From the NCBI GenBank assembly GCA_019634735.1, contig JAHCAT010000011.1, forward strand, positions 92,879 to 156,878: a stretch of 64,000 nucleotides of DNA, given 5' to 3'. The notes beneath the pieces were generated by a model. That model did no database searches and was not told the DNA's origin. It saw nothing but the letters and a program-made list of their open reading frames with translations. The position numbers and the translations under genes were made by a program. This DNA comes from Lysobacterales bacterium (lineage in GTDB: Bacteria; Pseudomonadota; Gammaproteobacteria; Xanthomonadales; UBA2363). Of this stretch, positions 13,573 to 20,921 are shown one piece after another. Position 1 is the first letter of the stretch. Every line of letters starts with the position of its first letter.

Positions 13573-14796
13573 ATGGGCAAGAAGCTTGACCTCCGCACCC
13601 TCGCCGAGGCCGTCAACGGCAGCGCTGCTGCTTTCAGGTCGGTCGGTCGCATGCAGCCGGTGGGCGGCCCGGGAGACAAGGTCTTCCCCCCAACCTACAG
13701 CGGAGGCACCTATGCGACGGAACAGCGACGTCTTCCCGGACGCGAGCAGCCGGTGGAGTGCGTACTGCTCGACTCGGTCCAGTCCCAGGCCAATCGCATG
13801 GAACTCGCGCTGCTGGAAGCGTGGGAGCGGGGCCAATTGCCGTTGCCTGTGGTCAGTGTCGACTTCGCGGGTCAGGGCCTGCTCAAGCCCTTGCGCGTGA
13901 CCAGCCTGGAGGCGCCGCATCGCATTGCCGATGCGCTGTTGCGCGACAGTCTTCTGGACGGGGTGCCGTTCCGCAAATCGACGCGCGGCAAGGGGCTCGA
14001 CCAGGTTGATATGAAAAACGCGACCGCGCTGTTCGAACTGTGTCCCACTGCACTGGTGATGGGACTGTGGGATTCGACCGGTCCGCGCGGCGGTTTGGGC
14101 GCCAAGTTCGCCAGAGCGATGGTGTCGGAGATCGTCGGAATAGAGGCAGTGCCGGGCGTCAAGTCCAGCAGTCGAATCGATCCGGCACAAATCCTGCTGG
14201 GGGCAGGTCCCGTCTACATGACGAAGGAAGGCGACTGGACTGTGGATGTCGCCGCCGCGCGTACGGAGAAAGGTAAACCAGTGAAGGTCGGCAAGGACGG
14301 AAAGCCGTCCGAGGTTAATCACGGGAACATCACTCCAAGCGTGGACGTTCGAACGGGCGGATTCACCATCGACCATGCCCGCCGCACCACCACACTGTCC
14401 CTGCCGGCCTTGCGCCGCCTTCGCTTCCCCGTGGGGGACGAGCACGACATGCGGCGTGACCAGGCTGGCCGGGTCGTGCTGGCGGCGTTGGGGTTGTGTG
14501 GAGCCACCCTGGCCCGCGACATGGGGGGCGACCTGCGTTCGCGCTGCCACCTGGTCGCCGAATCCGCCAGTACCTGGGAATTGATCGATCGGCCCGGACA
14601 GCCACCGGAGCAGTTCGAGCTTGAGCCGGACGAAGCGATTGCCCTCTTTTCGGAGGCCGTGGCCGCGGCCAGAGCGGCAGGGCTTCCTTGGCTGGACCAG
14701 GAATTGAAACTTTCCCCATCCCCGCAGCTGGTCGCGCTGGTGCGGCGCAGCCAGGAACTCGCTGCCGACCTTGCCGAGTCCAATGGAGAAGACTGA
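13573..14796 (+). CDS. csb1: Type I-G (I-U) CRISPR Cas7 protein Csb1
   Basis: A 407-residue protein of the Csb1/GSU0053 family, the Cas7-type backbone that coats the crRNA in type I-G (formerly I-U) Cascade. Recognised by family features: an N-terminal QPVGGPGDKVFPPTYSGG region, CVLLDSVQSQANRMELALLE, and the central Thr/Gly-rich LWDSTGPRGGLGAKFARA block. The start has a good ribosome-binding site (AGGAG ten bases upstream). It is the first of four tightly overlapping cas genes (ATGA at the end, 14794-14798). A possible promoter is TTGCCA at 13347-13352 with TAGGGT at 13371-13376 (18-bp spacer), of low certainty. Confidence 0.93.
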   Translation: MGKKLDLRTLAEAVNGSAAAFRSVGRMQPVGGPGDKVFPPTYSGGTYATEQRRLPGREQPVECVLLDSVQSQANRMELALLEAWERGQLPLPVVSVDFAGQGLLKPLRVTSLEAPHRIADALLRDSLLDGVPFRKSTRGKGLDQVDMKNATALFELCPTALVMGLWDSTGPRGGLGAKFARAMVSEIVGIEAVPGVKSSSRIDPAQILLGAGPVYMTKEGDWTVDVAAARTEKGKPVKVGKDGKPSEVNHGNITPSVDVRTGGFTIDHARRTTTLSLPALRRLRFPVGDEHDMRRDQAGRVVLAALGLCGATLARDMGGDLRSRCHLVAESASTWELIDRPGQPPEQFELEPDEAIALFSEAVAAARAAGLPWLDQELKLSPSPQLVALVRRSQELAADLAESNGED

Positions 14797-16415
14797 TGCT
14801 CGCCCTGGGTATCCGCTACCTAAACGGGTGGGCGATGGCGGCAGCCGACGGGTCGAAGAAGGAAGCGGCCGAATGGCCGCCGCACCCGGACCGCGTCTAC
14901 ATGGCGCTGGCCGCCGCCCACTTCGAGACCGAGCGCCGCGAAACGACTCGGGCAGTTCTGGAATGGCTTGAGTCCCTCCCGCCGCCAGCGATCGCCGCCA
15001 GCGATTGCGAAGTGCGCACCATCGCCACGCACTATGTGCCGGTCAATGACGCGACGGCACCCTCGATCGATCCCGAAAGGGCCGCCGGTGTCTCAGATGC
15101 GCAGTTTCGCGCTGGCCTCTCGCTGCTGCCTGAGCACCGGTCCAGACAACCTCGCCAGTTTCCGGTCGCCATCCCCTTCGACGACACCGTCTATCTGATC
15201 TGGCCGAGCGTGAAGATGCCCGACGAACTCGGAGCAGCACTGGAGTTCCTTTGCGCGAACGTCACCTGTATCGGGCATTCGGCGTCACTGGTCCAGATGT
15301 GGGTTGCCGATCAGGCGCCAGCGCCGACCTGGCAGCCGAGCGGACAGGGCATGAGCACAAGCAACTTCCGCGTGCCTACCCCCGGTCGCCTGGCCGCACT
15401 GGAGGCCGCCTACAACGAGGCCGCCCAGACCGCGTGGTTCGAGCTCGACCGGTCCATAGCCCAAGCCACGGGGCAAGCACGGAAGGCGCTCAAGGCAGAG
15501 CGCAAGCGCCGCTTCGACGACCGCCCACCCATGGCGCGCCGTCCGCCGGCCGGCTTCTGGACGGGGTACGCGCAGCCAACGCGGCCCCGCAAGGAAGTTC
15601 ATCTGGCGGGAGGCGTGTTCAGCCCCCGATTGCTTGTATTCCGCCAGACCGCCGGAACCCGCTTGGGCCTGGAAAGCACGCTGAATCTGACGCAGTCCCT
15701 GCGCGACTGCCTGTTGTCGCACTGTCCGGCACAGCCCCCACCGGAGTGGCTGAGTGGGCATGCGGGAGACGGGACGCCAAGCCGTGCCCCTCACCTTGCC
15801 GCGTTTCCATTGCCTCACGTCGGCCATGCCAACGCCCAGGGTCATCTGTTGGGCGTGGCCCTTGCGCTGCCAATCGACGTACCTGCGCTCGAGGTCGGCA
15901 AATGTCTGGCTCCCTTGCTCGATCTCGATGACCAGACCGGGTTGCCCAAGCCATTCCGACTCTATGCCGGGCAAAAGTTCGAGATCGAGCTCCAGTTGGA
16001 CCTGGCCGACGATCCGGCCCGGGCCCTTCGGCCGGACACGTGGATCGGTCCGGAGGGAGGCTGCCGGACGTGGGCCACGGTCACTCCGATCGTGCTCGAC
16101 CGCCACGGTCGGTCCAAAGACCCCTGGCTGGAAGCGGAGGACGTGGTGGCAACGGCATGCGAGCGTGCCGGCCTGCCGCGCCCGGAGCATGTGGTGCTAG
16201 GGCCGGTCAGCCACTTCATTGGCGCTCCACCGGCGGGTGGCAAGCGCGGCGCCTATCCACACCTGTTGCGAAAGGATGGCGGGCGGCGGCATCACGTGCA
16301 CGCAGTGCTCACATTCCAGAAGCCGATCCAGGGACCCGTGCTGGTCGGCGCAGGCCGGTTCCGCGGCTATGGGCTGTGTCGTCCCTGGCCACCCCACGGA
16401 GGGCAGGGCCGATGA
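14796..16415 (+). CDS. csb2: Type I-G (I-U) CRISPR Cas5-Cas6 protein Csb2
   Basis: A 539-residue protein of the Csb2/GSU0054 family, a fused Cas5/Cas6-type protein that in I-G systems caps the crRNA 5' handle and is expected to cut the repeat RNA. Recognised by the RAMP-like start LALGIRYLNGWAMAA, the WPPHPDRVYMALAAAHFE segment typical of the family, and the glycine-rich end GRFRGYGLCRP. A His-rich run (GGRRHHVHAVLTF) near residue 510 is a candidate for the catalytic region. The start is the ATG that overlaps the csb1 stop; the upstream extension is only csb1 in another frame. Its stop overlaps cas3 (ATGA, 16412-16415). Confidence 0.92.
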   Translation: MLALGIRYLNGWAMAAADGSKKEAAEWPPHPDRVYMALAAAHFETERRETTRAVLEWLESLPPPAIAASDCEVRTIATHYVPVNDATAPSIDPERAAGVSDAQFRAGLSLLPEHRSRQPRQFPVAIPFDDTVYLIWPSVKMPDELGAALEFLCANVTCIGHSASLVQMWVADQAPAPTWQPSGQGMSTSNFRVPTPGRLAALEAAYNEAAQTAWFELDRSIAQATGQARKALKAERKRRFDDRPPMARRPPAGFWTGYAQPTRPRKEVHLAGGVFSPRLLVFRQTAGTRLGLESTLNLTQSLRDCLLSHCPAQPPPEWLSGHAGDGTPSRAPHLAAFPLPHVGHANAQGHLLGVALALPIDVPALEVGKCLAPLLDLDDQTGLPKPFRLYAGQKFEIELQLDLADDPARALRPDTWIGPEGGCRTWATVTPIVLDRHGRSKDPWLEAEDVVATACERAGLPRPEHVVLGPVSHFIGAPPAGGKRGAYPHLLRKDGGRRHHVHAVLTFQKPIQGPVLVGAGRFRGYGLCRPWPPHGGQGR

Positions 16416-19390
16416 GCCTCGGACCCGAGCGCTTTCCCGAATTCTTCCAGGCTATCCACGGGCACGAGCCGTTTCCCTGGCAAACGCGATTGTTGAATCA
16501 AGTGGTGGCTGGCCATTGGCCAGCCACGCTGGGATTGCCGACAGCGAGCGGCAAGACCGCCTGCATCGACATCGCCGTGTTTGCCCTGGCTTGCCGGGCG
16601 GCTCAAGCCACCCGTCGAATCTTCTTCGTGGTGGATCGCCGTGTCATCGTCGATGAGGCCTTCGCTCGCGCGCGACGGATCGCCTCCGCGCTGGCGACGG
16701 AAGTAGACGGCGTGCTTGGCGAAGTCCGCCAGGCGCTTTGCCGCATTGGTGCGGGCGCGGATGCCCCATTGGCAGTGTTCCAACTGCGCGGCGGAATCTA
16801 CCGCGATGATGCCTGGGCCCGCTCACCCGCGCAGCCCACGGTGATATGCGCCACGGTCGACCAGATCGGTTCGCGACTGCTGTTCCGCTCCTATGGTGCC
16901 AGCCCCTATGCCTGGCCCCTGCATGCAGGCCTGGCCGCAAACGATGCACTGGTCCTCCTCGACGAGGCGCATTGCGCCGAGCCCTTCCGGCAGACCCTGG
17001 ATGCCATCGCGCGCTATCGCGTCTGGGCGAAGCAATCGTGTCCGACCCCGTTCGCGCACGTTGTCCTGAGCGCAACGCCAGCGGGTGATATCGGCACCCA
17101 AACGTTTGGACTCGATGCCGAGGACCGCGCCCATCCCATCCTGTCCAGCCGGTTGTCCGCCAGCAAGCCCGCTCGACTGGTGGAAGGCAAGGGCAAGACC
17201 GCCACCATGGCACTCTCCCGGCAGATTGCCGGGGAGGCGATCGAGTTCGCCAGGCGAGGCGCCCGGCGTGTTGGCGTGATCGTAAATCGCATCGCCACTG
17301 CCCGGGAGGTTCATGAAGTGCTCGGGGAGCTGGGCGTACCAGTTGAACGGCGCGCGCTTTTCATCGGCCGCATGCGTCCATGGGATCGAGACGGCCTGCT
17401 CAAGCGGTGGCAACCGACATTTGCAGCCGATCCGCATCGCCAGACGTTGGAATCACCCTGCTTCGCTGTTGCCACACAATGCCTTGAAGTTGGCGCCAAC
17501 CTCGACTTCGACGCCCTTGTGACCGAGTGCGCCAGCCTGGACGCCTTGCGTCAGCGCTTCGGCCGCTTGTTCCGACTCGGCAGAATCGGGGTCGACGAAT
17601 GCAGTAACGAGCCGGTCGCGGCGATCGTCCTGCCGAAGCCGGAACCGCGCCAGGACGACCCCATCTATGGAGAGGCGATCGAGACAACCTGGCGCTGGCT
17701 TGCTGAGCACGCCACCGATGGCCTGGTCGACCTTGGCGTGGACGCCATCGATGCCCTGCTGCCTGTCGAGCCGCACGCACGCGCCACGCTGCTCGCTGAG
17801 CGAAAGCTGGTCGTTCGCGCTCCGGATGCGCCGGTCATGCTCTCCGCTCATGTCGATGCCTGGGCACAGACCAGTCCTGCGCCCTGGCCTGACCCCGATC
17901 CCGCTGTGTTTTTGCACGGACCTCGCAAGGGCGTCGCTGAGGTGCAGGTTTGCTGGCGTCAGGATCTGGATGCGACGCAGGACACGGAAAAGTGGCCAGA
18001 GCTGGTGAGCTTGATAGCGCCAGGATCGGCCGAGTGTATGAGCGTGCCGATGCACGCGCTAAAGCGTTGGTTGTGCTACGGCGTATCGGAGGACGTGGGC
18101 GGCGATGTCGACCTCGCTGATCACGAGTTGGAAAGCGATACGGCTGCTTCCGGGAGTCTTCGGCACAGGGCTGTGCGCTGGCGGGGTGCGTCGGATGTCC
18201 TGGTGCTGTCGACCATCGGCGAAATGAATGACCTGCGTCCTGGTGACACCCTGGTATTGCCCCCAAGTGCGGGGGGCTGGTCGGTATTCGGGGCCGTCGC
18301 CCAGCAGGCCGACGGCCGACCGCTGGCCGTGGACATCGCCGACGAGGTGCAGCTGACAGCGCGCTTGCGTCCGGTGCTTCGGCTGGTGCCAGCTCTGCTG
18401 GATTCCTGGCCGCCGAGCGATGCGTGCGACGCGTTGAGGGCGCTGCTCGACGCAGGAGAGATCGAGCAACGCAGCGCGACCGAAGAGTATAGACAGGCGC
18501 TCAAGGACGCCCTGCGCGCCGTTGCGGATGCCCTTCCCGATCCAACATCGCAGGCACGGGACTGGACCTGGCTCCGCGTCGCTGTAGCGGGCCTGACCAG
18601 TAGTCGCAGCAGCTTCGACCTCGATCGTCATCCTGCCGGAGGGCTGGTGTTGACCGCGCGGCGGCGCTTGCGCCCTGACCAGGTGTTGACGGAGGGACAG
18701 CGCGCACCGAACGAGACCTTCAGCACCGACGACGACTCCGCCTCGTTTACCGTGCGGGTTCCGTTGCCGGATCACCTCGAAGGTGTCGCACAGCTCGTCG
18801 AGCGATTCGCCCACACCTGCGGTCTTGACCGCGCACTCGCCGAAGACCTCAGGCTGGCCGCCTCCCTGCACGACCTCGGCAAGGCCGACCCACGGTTCCA
18901 GGCCTGGTTGCGCGGCGGTGTGCCCTATCCGGTACCGGTCCCATTCCACTCAATGCTGGCCAAGTCCGGGGGCGCCAGCAGTCCCGCGGCGATTCGGCGC
19001 GCTCGCGACCGCGCCGGTTACCCGGAGGGCGGACGCCACGAACTGTTGTCCGTCCGGCTCGTGGAGTCGAGTCCGGAACTGTTGACGCAGGCCCACGATC
19101 CCGACCTGGTCCTGCACCTGATCGCCAGCCATCACGGACGCTGCCGGCCTTTCGCCCCAGTCGTCACGGATCTTGAACCTCGGTCGGTCGAACTCGAAAT
19201 CGATGGTCGCCGGCTGAGCGCGTCTTCCGACACTCAACTGGAGCGCCTCGACAGCGGACAGGTCGAGCGCTTCTGGAACCTCGTTCGACGCTACGGCTGG
19301 TGGGGTTTGGCCTATCTGGAGGCCATGCACGTGCTGGCCGACCACCGCCGCAGCGAAGCGGAGCAGCTTGGAATGGAGGACAGTCTGTGA
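16412..19390 (+). CDS. cas3: Type I-G Cas3 helicase-nuclease, helicase first and HD last
   Basis: A 992-residue effector that unwinds and degrades DNA once Cascade has bound a target. The SF2 helicase comes first: Walker A GLPTASGKT near residue 40, the DEAH box LLDEAHCAE near 183, motif III VLSATPAG near 218, and motif VI QRFGRLFRLGR near 382. The HD nuclease lies at the C-terminus (SLHDLGKADPRFQ near 819, RHELLSVRL, then IASHHGRCRP). This reversed order is characteristic of I-G/I-U Cas3. All signature residues look intact, so interference activity is plausible. The next gene overlaps by four bases. Confidence 0.94.
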   Translation: MSLGPERFPEFFQAIHGHEPFPWQTRLLNQVVAGHWPATLGLPTASGKTACIDIAVFALACRAAQATRRIFFVVDRRVIVDEAFARARRIASALATEVDGVLGEVRQALCRIGAGADAPLAVFQLRGGIYRDDAWARSPAQPTVICATVDQIGSRLLFRSYGASPYAWPLHAGLAANDALVLLDEAHCAEPFRQTLDAIARYRVWAKQSCPTPFAHVVLSATPAGDIGTQTFGLDAEDRAHPILSSRLSASKPARLVEGKGKTATMALSRQIAGEAIEFARRGARRVGVIVNRIATAREVHEVLGELGVPVERRALFIGRMRPWDRDGLLKRWQPTFAADPHRQTLESPCFAVATQCLEVGANLDFDALVTECASLDALRQRFGRLFRLGRIGVDECSNEPVAAIVLPKPEPRQDDPIYGEAIETTWRWLAEHATDGLVDLGVDAIDALLPVEPHARATLLAERKLVVRAPDAPVMLSAHVDAWAQTSPAPWPDPDPAVFLHGPRKGVAEVQVCWRQDLDATQDTEKWPELVSLIAPGSAECMSVPMHALKRWLCYGVSEDVGGDVDLADHELESDTAASGSLRHRAVRWRGASDVLVLSTIGEMNDLRPGDTLVLPPSAGGWSVFGAVAQQADGRPLAVDIADEVQLTARLRPVLRLVPALLDSWPPSDACDALRALLDAGEIEQRSATEEYRQALKDALRAVADALPDPTSQARDWTWLRVAVAGLTSSRSSFDLDRHPAGGLVLTARRRLRPDQVLTEGQRAPNETFSTDDDSASFTVRVPLPDHLEGVAQLVERFAHTCGLDRALAEDLRLAASLHDLGKADPRFQAWLRGGVPYPVPVPFHSMLAKSGGASSPAAIRRARDRAGYPEGGRHELLSVRLVESSPELLTQAHDPDLVLHLIASHHGRCRPFAPVVTDLEPRSVELEIDGRRLSASSDTQLERLDSGQVERFWNLVRRYGWWGLAYLEAMHVLADHRRSEAEQLGMEDSL

Positions 19391-20313
19391 CCTGCTCGAC
19401 CCTCCTTCTGCCCGGCATTGATGGGGCCAATCCGCTGGGTTTTCTGGCTGCGCTGGGTGTGCTTCGAACGCTATTCAGGGCGGAAGATGCGCTCCGACCA
19501 CGCCTCGCCTGGCAAGTCCACAACGGAGCATGGCGCCCAGCGCTTACGACCGAGATCGCCCTATCTCGGCCCGAACTCGTGGCTCGTCTCGATGAGGCCT
19601 TGAGGTCGATGGTGGATCATGAGGCTTGGAGGTTTTCGGACAACCTCAATGTCGAAGCCGGCGACTTCCGCAGTCATGCACTGGCCGCAGCTGCGCGCGC
19701 GTCCACCGCCGATCCGACCGCGGCGGAGTTCGTCGCGGCGTTCGCCTGCGATGCGATCACTGAGGTCGATGCGAAAAAGCGGGTTGTGGTGTGCGACACG
19801 GCATTCCGGACCATGAGTGGTGCGGGTCATCAGCACTTTCTCGGGTTCATGCGCCAGTTGGCTGCGTGCACCGAGCAGGACCATCTTGAGCGCGCGCTTT
19901 TCGAGCAATGGCGGTACGAAGACGACAAGCCGAGCATGCGCTGGGATCCCGTTGACGACCGCCGCTATGCTCTGAGGTGGAACGAGCCGAGCAGCGATCC
20001 CATAAGGACCGTAAGGGGCGCCAATCGTCTCGCCATCGAGGCGCTGCCACTGTTCCCCGTCATGCCGCGTGGAACTCGTCTGGAAACCACCGGTTTCGTC
20101 ACGGCGGGAAGCAGGGGGACCTGGTTTCGATGGCCGATCTGGTCACAGCCGATTTCACTGCCCGTGGTCCGAAGTCTTCTGGCGAGCCAGCGCGTGCGCG
20201 AGGCAAGCACCAATGAGGCGGCGCTGAGACGCATGGGCGTCGAAGCGGTATTCAAGAGCCAGCGCCTGACCGTTGAGAAGTACCGGAACTTCACCATGGG
20301 TGTGCCCGCTTGA
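19387..20313 (+). CDS. Small Cas8u2/Csb3-like subunit of type I-G Cascade (putative)
   Basis: A 308-residue protein starting at a GTG that overlaps the cas3 stop (19387-19390). It opens LLPGIDGANPLGFLAALGVL, a pattern I associate with Cas8u2/Csb3/Csx17-type large subunits of I-U/I-G systems, and its place in the operon fits the only missing Cascade subunit. It is short for a Cas8 protein. No zinc finger or nuclease motif is evident. The expected role is PAM recognition and target binding. Assignment rests on the N-terminal motif and position; a divergent unrelated accessory gene cannot be excluded. Confidence 0.7.
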   Translation: MTCSTLLLPGIDGANPLGFLAALGVLRTLFRAEDALRPRLAWQVHNGAWRPALTTEIALSRPELVARLDEALRSMVDHEAWRFSDNLNVEAGDFRSHALAAAARASTADPTAAEFVAAFACDAITEVDAKKRVVVCDTAFRTMSGAGHQHFLGFMRQLAACTEQDHLERALFEQWRYEDDKPSMRWDPVDDRRYALRWNEPSSDPIRTVRGANRLAIEALPLFPVMPRGTRLETTGFVTAGSRGTWFRWPIWSQPISLPVVRSLLASQRVREASTNEAALRRMGVEAVFKSQRLTVEKYRNFTMGVPA

Positions 20314-20337
20314 TCGTCAGGGGGGCGGAACGGGTCA

Positions 20338-20686
20338 ATGGTGGCGACGTTTCCTACGCTGCGAGGGAAATCAGGAGGTCGAAGTGGAGTCCTCCAGCAG
20401 GTTGTCGTCGTAGTGTGTGGGCGTTGGTAAGCCTCGGTCCCGTCGCCGGCGGCGGGTCTTCAAGCCGATAAAGGGCTTTGGCCAGTGGCTGCAACTGATC
20501 GAGTTTAACTGCCGGCTGAGCGCGCGCCGCCATGCCGAAATGATCCAGTCTCTGGACGAGGTCATCAAAAGTAAGGTCGATGCCCTCCTGGTCATCGACC
20601 TGGGTCCGGCCGACAAGGTGAAGCCCCGGGTGGTCAGCCTGGGCGAGCGCGTCGATCCGGTCGCCGGGGAACCGACGATCGTGTAG
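20338..20686 (+). pseudogene. cas2: Frameshifted cas2 relic
   Basis: An ATG at 20338, preceded by a purine-rich site (AGGGGGG), opens a frame that ends at a TAA at 20428 just after QVVVVVCGRW, the first beta strand expected of Cas2. The rest of Cas2 is read in the next frame from about 20414: RRRVFKPIKGFGQWLQL, then CRLSARRHAEM, LLVIDLGPADKVKPRVVSL, and the end EPTIV before TAG at 20684. This C-terminal half matches my memory of the type I-U Cas2 family (WLQLSVFQCRL, DLGPAE, AVIV). A one-base insertion or two-base deletion separates the halves. The usual Tyr-Asp after strand 1 reads Val-Gly, so the metal-binding Asp is lost as well. Not a functional integrase subunit. Confidence 0.75.
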
Positions 20687-20921
20687 CGTCCCATACACTA
20701 GGTACCGCCCTGAGAGCGCGCCGCCTCGCGCTCGCGAGCGCTGAGGTGGTGAAGCAAATCCTGGCCAGCGCTCGCAACCACCCGGCTCTTTGAAAACGAA
20801 GGATTACATGCGTATCCTCACGCCCCACCTAACCGTCGGGACGCTGATCGCCCTGCCGTCCCGCCAGTGCTCGCAGTTGCTGCGAAATCTGGTGCGAGAT
20901 CAGCAGCCTTCCGGGGGTGGG
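20687..20921 (+). promoter_or_regulatory. CRISPR leader
   Basis: 235 bases between the cas2 relic and the first repeat with no credible gene. The leader assignment follows from its position, the promoter inside it, and the fact that the degenerate terminal repeat is at the far end of the array. Confidence 0.65.
20790..20818 (+). promoter_or_regulatory. Sigma-70-type promoter of the CRISPR array
   Basis: TTGAAA at 20790-20795 and TATCCT at 20813-20818 are separated by exactly 17 bases. This would start pre-crRNA about 95 bases before the first repeat. The surrounding sequence is the most A/T-rich part of the leader. Confidence 0.5.

Noticed and set aside
20404..20419. Programmed ribosomal frameshift in cas2
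   Set aside because: No slippery heptamer or downstream pseudoknot is evident, the metal-binding Asp is also lost, and Cas2 is not known to be expressed that way; decay is the simpler reading.
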